From Sycon ciliatum (taxonomy: Eukaryota > Porifera > Calcarea > Leucosolenida > Sycettidae): 64,000 nucleotides of DNA. This document shows, piece by piece, positions 46,424 through 56,200 of this stretch; positions within the stretch are counted from its first letter, which is position 1, and the number at the start of each line of letters is the position of its first letter. The DNA lies in NCBI RefSeq assembly GCF_964019385.1, contig NC_088653.1, forward strand, positions 18,081,389-18,145,388. Direction: 5' to 3'. The notes beneath the pieces were generated by a model. That model had not been told where the DNA came from, ran no database searches, and worked only from the letters and a program-made list of their open reading frames with translations. The position numbers and the translations under genes are program-made.

Positions 46424-47092
46424 GGCAGAATTTATTGGGTAACTTTCTCTTTGCATTCGAGGGTGATCCAACACCGTCTACCACCGTGATGACCTAGGAA
46501 AAAAAAGCATAGGCCGATGATAGGGATGTTATAAATTTTTCATTTCTCCTAGTTTTTTTCAAGACATAACCGAGGATTCGAGCCTCACTATCGCTCTGCA
46601 TGCGTTCCCCGGTACACTTTGCATACATACTCATTCTTCGAAGTTGCTTCACGTCACGATCTTGCATTTGAAAGCCCTATTTGAATAGTGTATCTTTGAT
46701 GGTACGGTACGGGATAGCGCCAGGCATGCCGACGGCACAAACACACAAACACGGGATTAACGCCGTGTGGACCCTGGCTAGCGCCAGACGTTACTGAAGT
46801 AACGTCTTTTGCATAGCTACGGGGATAACGGTGATTTCATGGGAGCATATGGTTAGTCTTTGATATCAAACATTAATATACATTTCCACGGAACGGAAGG
46901 AGGCGGTGCGCCAATAGGATTTGTAGGGTCCTGGCAGAGAGATGGTTTGCATAATGCTATCATGGTATGGTATGGGATTGCATGCTATGGTTACTATTAT
47001 TATGATTATTTTACTTCATCAAATCAACAAACACGGGGTTATTTGGGCGGTTGAAAAAAAGAAGAGCATGGTTAATGGTGTGTGTATTAATG

Positions 47093-47259
47093 AGGGGGGG
47101 GGGGGGCTTGTCTAATCTAATTGGCCCAGCAGTTGCTGGGATGCGGAGCAGGGAGGCAGATGGTGTGTGTGTGTGTGTGTGTTAATGAGGGGGGGGGGCT
47201 TGTCTAATCTAATTGGCTCAGCAGTTGCTAGGATGCGGAGCAGGGAGGCAGGTGGTGTG

Positions 47260-47303
<44 letters not shown>

Positions 47304-47385
47304 CATGTGCATGAGTGGGGGGGGGGGGGATTTCCTGTCTGATCGGCCAAACAGTTGCTGGGATGCGGAGCAGGGAGGCAGATGA
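47093..47385. repeat. Three-copy tandem repeat with poly-G and (TG)n
   Basis: GGGGGGCTTGTCTAATCTAA...TTGCTGGGATGCGGAGCAGG...GGCAGATGGTGTGTG occurs three times with TG runs between. It sits about 200 bp past the stop of the scaffold gene, so probably in its 3' UTR or flank. Confidence 0.88.
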
Positions 47386-47578
47386 TCGCCTGCATGGGAG
47401 TATTGAGGTTCAGACGACGAACACTCCAGATATGAAGTCCATGCCAATCTCGTCAGGGATGACTCCCGTTACAGATTCATCAGATTACTCATCTAGCGGT
47501 CATTTCTGTCTGGCACACGCTACAAGCTAGGTGGGCTGCGAAGAGGTCACTCAAGATGGTAGCTTGCTGCACACTGGG

Positions 47579-50541
47579 CTAACAAATAGTGGAGTGCTGG
47601 GCCTCTGCGGAATCCTGCTGCTGCCTACCGGGGCCAGCAATGTTCAGAAACCTATCATGGTCGCACGCTGGCTCAAAGACAGCACTGTATTCGTCCTTGC
47701 CGGTCTCACTGTCCAGTCGCTGCTGCTGTTCATACAGAATATTGTCAGTCATCGAGTTAAGTCTCGCGCCATTCTCTTTCGAAGCCATAACATCATTTCC
47801 AGCATCACTGTGCAGTTGTCTCTGTCCGGAAAGGACGTTATCACACGTCGAGTTACGCTTGCCAATTGTCTCGTTCAAAGCCATCACATCACTGCTAACT
47901 TCACTCTCAAGCTGTCTCTGTTCGCACAACATATTGTCAGACATTGAGTTTCGCTTGGCAATTGTCTCTTTCGAAGCCAGAGCATCATTGCCAGCATCCC
48001 TGTCAAGTTGTCTCTGTTCGTACAGAATGTTATCAGACATTGAGTTACACTGTGCGACATTCTCGTTGGAAGCCATATCATCATTGCCAGCATCTCTGTC
48101 AAGTTGTCTCTGTTCGTACAGAATGTTATCAGACATTGAGTTACACTTTGCGACATTCTCGTTGGAAGCCATATCATCATTGCCAGCATCTCTGTCAAGT
48201 TGGCTCTGTTCGTACAGAATGTTATCAGACATTGAGTTACGCTTTGCGGCATTCTCTTTAGAAGCCATAACATCATTGCCAGCATCTCTATCAAGCCATT
48301 GCTGTTCGTACCGAATGTTATCAGACATTGAGTTACGTTTGGCAATTGTCTGTTTCGAAGCCATAGCATCATTGCTGCCAGCATCACTGTCAAACCGCCC
48401 CTGTTCGTACAGAACGTTTTCGGACATCAAGTTTCTTTTCGCGATTGTCTCTTCCAATCCATTGACAGCGGCGCGCATGTCTCCACCGGTGTTCCCTCTG
48501 CGGCAGTACTGCTCATACACAGCATTGTCAACCATGGGGTTACAATCGACATTCATTGACACTGCCTTACCCAGCTCGTGATACGCATCTTGTTTGAAAA
48601 TCGAATCTGACAGCTTGGTGTTGTGAAGTGAACTACTCGTCTTGACGTTGGACAGCGTATTGTAGTCTCCCTCCACTTCCTCACAGCGCCCAGCCGCATC
48701 TAAACGACTGTATTGCTGGTTGGCTGCAAGATGTTGATTGATGACTTCACTGCTGCTGTCGCCGCTGGTCTTCGGGTCAGTCGGCAGCTTATCCTGTGCT
48801 TGAAGAAGCTGAGGAGTGTTATGTTGTGCTGACATCGGAATGCTGGGTTCGAAGCGGTCAAGATGGCTGTAGAACGTGTGTGAATGTTCCTGCAAGGCGG
48901 GCATATCGTGCTTTGCAGGCATGGCGAGCTGTCTCATGCCTCGCATGACGCTCCTGATCGCGTTTGGCATTGACATGCGACCGGGATCCTTGCTACTGCT
49001 GCTGCTACTGTTGCTACCGGCACCGGGTACCGATGATCTATGGCAGCTCTTTGGCTTGGAGGCGGAGGTGAAGGCTTGCTTGTCAAATGCATCATTGCCT
49101 GGCCAACGGTCGCCACCGAGGTCTTGAGAGGGCATTGCTGTTGCTGACCTGATCCGGCCCACTCCTTGCACCCTGATGGAGAGACTGCGCATTGAGAGGC
49201 TCTTGCGGACCCTGGCGCCCTCCTGTCTGTCTTGTGGACCAACGCTAGAGTCCACCCAATCCTGACTGGGGTCGCTTAGTTCACTGTCGCGACTGCTTCG
49301 ACCAGCTCTCTCACAACTCGGAGATGTCATGCCATCTGTATCGGCATACAGTCCATCTGACATGCAATTGGCGTGCTCAAAGTCTGTCATGGCAACTCTA
49401 CCTCCACCACCACTACCGCTGCCGCCACCACCCTTCACCTTCGTGCCGCTTCTACTCGACATCCGTCTTAAATGTTTCCAGCTGTCCGTTCTCGCCACAT
49501 TGTGCACATGGTCGAGACGTGATGCAGCTGCTGGCATGTGAGCTCTGCTGCCGTGGCTTCCCGACGGCACATCTCCACCGTCCACAGCCTGATAGATCTC
49601 ATCGCCCCATGCGCTGTAGTCAGTAGCTGCCATGGGTACAGTTTCCACGGGTACGGTTGCTGAGCTTTCGGTGGATGCACGGCCAGAAGAGGCATCATCC
49701 GGAGTGGTTTCCGTCGTTTCCTCGAGCGCGGAGAACGAACCCTTCGCCTGTGCTATGGTACTTGTTCTCCTGTACTTGGACCTGAGCGACCGAGGACCCA
49801 TGTCACGGCTACCCAGGGCACCAACTCTGTCCGCTGCCATCTCGTCGTCGTGGAAACAGTAAGTGTATGCATCTTCGCATTCGCTGTCGCGAGTGGTCGC
49901 CGGTGTCTCCTTGGTATCAGGCGCTTGATTACCTGTGCATCTGCTATTGTCGGAAGTGACGGTACTGCAGACGTCCTTGTAGGCTACGTCGTAGAAGTCT
50001 TCTTGTCCGCTGTCGGTGCACTCCTCCAGGCGGTTCTCGAGCGGAAATGTCTGACAGTAGGATACCTGGCTGTCCATTGACATCAAGAGCTTGCGCTTTA
50101 CGCTGTGGCGGTGCGACATTGATCTACTCAGGCTGCTTGCAGACATGCTACTCACGACGTCGGTGGTGGTGGTGGTGAAGGCTCTCTCTGCCTTCGTGTA
50201 TATGCCACACGACGAAGCCGGGTCGGCATGCCATGGTGACGCTACACCTGCATCCGCGCTGCTGCGCTCGCCGGCATCGCGGGTGATGCCGGACGATGCC
50301 AGACGGCTGTTGCTGCCGTCGCCGGTGCTGGCCGAGGCGTCCACGACGAACACGCTATGTGCTTCGGCATACACACCGTCGTCGTCACCGCTGGGTTTGT
50401 GGACCGTACCACCGCCCTGCATGAATACCGTTCCGCCGGACGAGTTGCTCAGGAACGACAGCCTACTCGGCGCGGGGCTGGGTGTCGGCGCGGGGCTGGG
50501 TGTCGGCGAGGCGCTGCTCTCCATCAAAGACAGCGATGCAT
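47579..50541 (-). CDS. Scaffold gene terminal exon with nine Tyr-Glu-Gln repeats
   Basis: Acceptor CTTGGTGCTCCCCTGCAG ends at 50542 with a good polypyrimidine tract; the open frame upstream of it to 50602 is probably intronic. 987 codons to TAG at 47579. Low-complexity Ser/Asp/Gly-rich; short Gly-rich runs (KGGGGSGSGGGGR) and a basic, Ser-rich patch (RVRKSLSMRSLSIRVQG). The repeat array occupies about 47680-48520 with a 96-bp period. Seven of nine repeats keep the Tyr; one has Cys and one Ser. Confidence 0.82.
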
Positions 50542-53244
50542 CTGCAGGGGAGCACCAAGGAGAATGCAGGGAAACAAACAGCATGGCAAGAGAAGCTAAC
50601 AAGTCGGCATTGAGTTTGCCAGTTCAATCTTGCAAACAGCCTAGAGATGGAATGCTGTTCATTAGCACGGACATATTTTGTAGATATGCAAAATTTCCCA
50701 CTCGAGACAAGAAGAAAAATAATTTGGCTTGTTTTCTGCAGTTTTGTCTTGACTCTTGGCAGTCACCAGGTCGTTAGGGTCATAATCTGATAATGTCTAA
50801 ATCCACTGTCCGCTTGGTTTTCTCAACAGATTGCTCAGGCGTGTACTGTAGAACGGGTAAAAGTCTAGCGACTACTAATTTTAGCGTTTTCCCATTGTCT
50901 ACCGGTTGGCGACGGTTTTTTTTTAGCGATTTGCATTTTTCTTCATTGTACACATTTTGATACTGCCTTCTACTACTGTATGTACAAACCATCACTACCG
51001 TGTACTAGTGCTATGAGTGCTAGTACGAGAGAACATCATAAAACATAAAACATGTGTTAATAATTGCTAGGGTTTACCGGGTGTTAGCGGCCGTCGTGAG
51101 CTCCCTTCGGGAACGGACACGATAATTTATTTTTTTTATTTTTTATTTTTTTAAATAATTGCTTTACTACAGTTGTGGCAAGTGAAATCCGACACTTAGC
51201 ATGAGGGACTGCACCATGCAGTCTGCAGCCCCTGCATACGTACAGTACATGTGTTACATACCACTTTATCTGTCTCATGACAGAACTCGTACTCGGTAGA
51301 TCTACTCGTATGATCATCACAGTCAAGGTTCACAGTCAAGGTTCAAAAGGTGCTGGCAAAAATGAATGAGCACTGGATACCAACACTCCTTGAAGGCCAT
51401 TCACACGACGGGCAAGCCCACTTTTATCGTACCGTTTCCAAGGATATGTACTCGGATACGATAAACTTGGACACACGCGAGCAACAGATTTTTTTATCTT
51501 GGCCGAGGCCCTTTTGCTCGCGATTATACTTTGCACGCCAGCAAAAGTGAGCAAAAGTGAGCAAAAGTGAGCAAAAGTGACCATTGGTGAACTATTGTGA
51601 AGTGTAGGTGAAAGTGCGCGCTGCAAATGTTGTCCTTCCGTTTTTTTGACAAGTGCTTCCAAGTGTTTTTCTTCCATTCTGAAGCGACCGTTGGTGAACT
51701 GTTGGTGAACGTGCGCGCCACAAAGTGTGTCCTGTTGTTGGCAAGTACCTTGAAGTGTTCCTGAAGTGTTCTCTTTCCATTCTGAAGTGCCTTCTGAGCA
51801 GTTGACGAGAAGTTGATATCCGATCAGAAGCAAACATGCCAAAAGTAGTTTTTTCCAGCGATGCCGAGAAGAAGTTCCTCGAGCTCTGGGGTGAGATGCT
51901 TGCGAAGAATGACAAGAAGATGATATCAAAAACGAAGAAAGTTGCCGAAGTTGTCAAGAGCCTGAACGACTACCTTGCAGACATTGGCTCGGTGGAGCGA
52001 TACAATGCGTCCCAAGTATCGAACAAGGTGGACAGTGCGAAGGTGAAGGGCAGGGACCTGTACCGCAAGCACTTCCGGAAGCAGACCGGCTCCAGGCACG
52101 ATAGTGACAATGACAATGTGGAGGAAAGTGTCGACCTGGAAGCCGCATACTCGCAGTGGAGTAACTTCCGTACCTTCCACAAGTGTTTCAAAGACCACCC
52201 AACGTGGGGTCCCAGAAGTTGCAGAGAGGTGGCTGTGAGCGAAAGGCGCGCACCTGAGGTGGTGCCCGTGCCGGATGGGCCCTCGTCTTCATCAGTCCCG
52301 ACACCCGTACTGCAGCAATGCTGGTCACGACCACCGTCACCTGATCTAGGGCCTCCCCCCAAGCGCCTTTTGCCGTATGTCAGCCAGCGCCAACAGCTGG
52401 ACGATGCCCTATTTGGCGTAGCCAGCAGCAGCGCCAGCGGCGATACCAGCAGAAGCACCAGCAGTGATGCCGTTTGGGACGCTGATGATGACAATAGCTG
52501 CATCAGCCTACCTTCAACGCCAGTAGTACAATCCGCATCAACTGCCTCTGTTGGCGACAGTGCCGTACTTGCAGAGACCGACGTCACTGAGCTGCCGGAG
52601 ACCCCTCAACGAACAGTTGCTGCCAAATAACCTGTAGCACAGGGGACAGGCCGCAAAGGCGAGAGCCAGGTCGCTTTCTAGCGGGAGCTCAAGGACATCA
52701 ACCTTGAGCTGCAGTCAAGGCAGTTCGAGCATGAGGTCAACATGCAGACCCAGTGGGCTGCCTACTTGGACAAGCGCGATGCTGAGAAGGAAAAAGTATA
52801 ATCAGAAAGGCGACGCGAAGACATAGCGGTCATGACAGCACTGGAAGAGAGGGTCAACAACGGCACGCGCAGGCCTTGCAGCAGACAACAAAGCAATGCT
52901 GCGTTTATGGCTGCGCTCATGCAGAAGTACAATTTGTAGCCGACTCGTCAATACGTTCAACGATATTGTTTTATGTTATTCTATATTATTATTCGCTATT
53001 GTTCTCATTTCTCTGTATACACTTTTCAATAAACTGAAATTTGTTTTGACCCCGTGCGTGTCTGCTACATGCATACTTCTCTTCCGTACAGATAATGTAT
53101 ACGTGAACTCTTATCCACGGTTTTGTATAGGGAGTACCGAATTCACAAAAAAATATTTGAGTTGTTCGTTAATCATGGGCGTAATCTGCTCACACTGTGA
53201 ATGAGTATTACGGTGTGATAATAAGGTACCCGTACCCTCTGTTC

Positions 53245-53279
<35 letters not shown>

Positions 53280-56200
53280 CTTCAGTGGGAGAGCCAATTG
53301 ATGAACGCCACCACGCACAAACATTCTGCACATATCCAACTGCATGGTGTTCGGGTTCTCATAAGCACACTGCTACTTGTAGAGTAACTATTTCAAATTC
53401 CACGCGCAGTAAAGTTTTGGAAGAACTGAATTACTGATGGCCGCACAAAGACAAGTCAAACACAAAAGAGTCGAGAAGCGGGTAAATCAAGAAATTAGCT
53501 CATGTGCGAGTGCTACAAGACAGTGCTTGAGCATCATGACATCAGTGTACATGACAACAACAAAAACAAAACAAAATTCGACGGGTTCGCGTACCGGGCA
53601 GGTCAAGAACAAGGAGTCGTACACCTCCCTGGTCAAGAACCACTGTTCCGCTTCCGTGGGACGCCACCACCCCATGATCAGGCGTCAGATGCGGCTCCTA
53701 AACGGTGGGGGAGGATAGATCAGATCCACCAACCAGAGGCCAAAGACCTAAATCCCATTTGCCACATCCATGTTTTACTCATGCCAGGCCTCGAGTTCCC
53801 AATTAACTGTGGGTCGCAGCACGGTTGGAAAAATCCGTCCGCTTCCAAGCAGGACAGACTAATATGAAACATGCACAAACAACAATTATTTATGACCTTC
53901 ACAACACTGTGTGACAAAGCTGATCAGTATCGACAAAAAGGATTTATTACGATTGTGGCAAAGTTAGTTGACCAGAATCATTATCAGTACCGGTTGGTGG
54001 CAGATACATGATCTGCTAGCAATGACCGTAGCTGTTCTGCTGTATGAGTATCGTGCTGTTCTTGTTCTTCAACTGGATCACCTTCGCCTTCATGGGGCTC
54101 ACCGTTGACGTCACCGACGTCCACAAGCCACTCATTGTCGAACGGACAAGCTGAACGTTCGCAGACGTTGTGCAAAACACAAGCTGCAATGGCGACATCT
54201 GCGGCAAACACTGGATCTCGGATGAAGTTGCGGCACACAACACGCCATCGAGCTTTCAGTCGTCCAAAGGCGCTCTCGACAACTCTCCTCGTACGAAAAA
54301 GGCAGAAGTTGAAACGGCGTTGCTCCTCAGTCTGCTGCTGCGGAGGACGATTGGTGTAGCACTTCATCAGTTGTTTAGAAAATGCGAATGCACCATCTCC
54401 AAAAATGTACGCAGAAACTTGCGCACCGCGCACTGGTGTCGACACACCCGAGAGCCACTCTCCACTGCTGATGTTCTCCCTCAGCGCACTGTTGTTGTAT
54501 GCCGACGCGTCACCAACTGACCCCGGCAGTTCAGCACTTGTGTAGGTTATGAGGCCAGCACTGTTCACACACGCCAGAACGAGAATAGCGGGACACTGCT
54601 TGTGGGAAAAGTAAGCATCGCCATATGAGACCGGTTTGCAAATATGCGTGAATGTGCCGTCGATGGCACCAGCACACCCGGGAAGGCCAGAGAGATTTTC
54701 AAACCCTCTCATTGTCATTTGCAGTGACTCTGCAGAGGTAGGGAACACGATTTCATCACGAGCCATATCGCAGATCAGAGGCAGGATGTCGTGAACAATC
54801 TTGTGGACCGTCGATGTCCCCACACGATACTCCGTTGCCAGTTGGTGGAACTCACACCCCTGCGCCATCCAATGCAGGAAAATTGCCAGACGTTTGGGTG
54901 GGCTGATAGACTGCCGCATGTTAGTAGTGTCTTGCTACACCAACGCAGGTCCCAGTTTGTCGACGATGTTCTTGAAGGTGGGCTTGTTCACCCTGTAGCG
55001 CTGATAAAATCGGCTCTCCTCCACGTCTGGATAGAGAATCCCGAGACGCGCCCAGCTGCCATTCACCTCGATTTCCCATGTTCCACATTGTTCTCACCCT
55101 CTAGGTGAGCAGTCCAGAATCGCCTTTCACGACGCGAGGAGTCAAATGCATCCAGTAGAGCTACAGACTGGAGCGATACCACATGTGGTCGTCATGTGAT
55201 ACCACATGTGGTCGTCATGTGATACCACATGTGGTCGTCTTGATGGACTCCATGGAGTTGGGAGAATATCCCTCGATTGCCATCTCCTTCGGGTTGCATT
55301 AAATTTGCCCGCAATCGATCCTCTACGAGAGAGAACATCACTTTGCGACTGCATAGCCAGCAGAGCCAACATACTCGAAGCTGCCATTCTTCAAACAAGG
55401 TGACAACCAATCAAAACGAACTACCAAATCGAAAGGAATGATTTTCCTCGAAGAAGAATTCAAAAGGAAAATGGAAAGTTCAAAATATCAAATTTCCCGG
55501 CATTTTCAGGAGATCACTATGGATACATTGACGAGTGCAAGGCTTGCAAAGTTTGCCCAGCACCGTGTGAACTGGCTCACTGTTTGCAAGTGTTATCTTG
55601 GTCACACGTCGTGTGAATGGCCTATTATGTGTGCTATGTTTGTGAACTGCGTGTATCCACACTGTGACCTTTCGATCTGTTTGGGATACATACGGCCAAG
55701 AGTACATAACCCCCCAGAGTGTGCAACGCCGATCCAGTTCTGCATAGGGTCTTGGTCGAGCGGAATCGGATCTTCTGATGTCATGCGTACACTCCACACC
55801 AGCGCAAGGCCGGTCTCGAGGCAGGGCACCGTTGTTTTTGATCTGAGAGTACCCGCGACTCCCCGGGTTCCCCTCAGAGGTGTACGGTATAATGACGCAA
55901 AGATCCGATTCCGCTCGACCAAGACCCTTTGCAGAGCTGGATCAGGCGTTGCACACTCTGGGGGGTTATGTATTCTTGATACGGCTCTATAGTACAAACC
56001 CGGTGCAGTGCATTACATCATTGATGACCATTTGTGGCGCTGTCCCCTATGGCAAGTGTCGGATTTCACTTGCCACGACTGCAGAGCTAGACTACAGTCA
56101 ACTTTGCGTATAACGACATTCGGCCGGGCATCAGAAAAGTGTCCTTATTCGCGAAGTGTCGTTATACCCGAAGTCTCATTATATGTACTACAGGTAGAAT

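Larger units (their letters stand above)
51395..55622. mobile_element. PIF/Harbinger DNA transposon, 4.2 kb, both genes present
   Basis: Inverted ends GGCCATTCACACGACG match over 16 bp at 51395-51410 and 55607-55622. Between them lie a plus-strand SANT/trihelix-like gene and a minus-strand DDE transposase, the two-gene set of Harbinger elements. Flanking bases (GAA / TAT) are not an exact 3-bp duplication. Both genes carry in-frame stops, so this copy is probably inactive. It sits in the last intron of the scaffold gene and contains an older interspersed repeat (53606-53830). Confidence 0.75.

Noticed and set aside
47589..48581. Plus-strand 330-codon frame
   Set aside because: Antisense shadow of the 96-bp coding repeat; the minus frame is longer, has a splice acceptor and phase-matched upstream exons.
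51970..52587. Minus-strand 205-codon frame
   Set aside because: Antisense shadow of the Harbinger SANT-like gene.
51836..54999. TAA/TAG read as Gln (ciliate-like code)
   Set aside because: Host genes in the window end at TAG in the expected places and contain no internal TAR; the stops are confined to the transposon.
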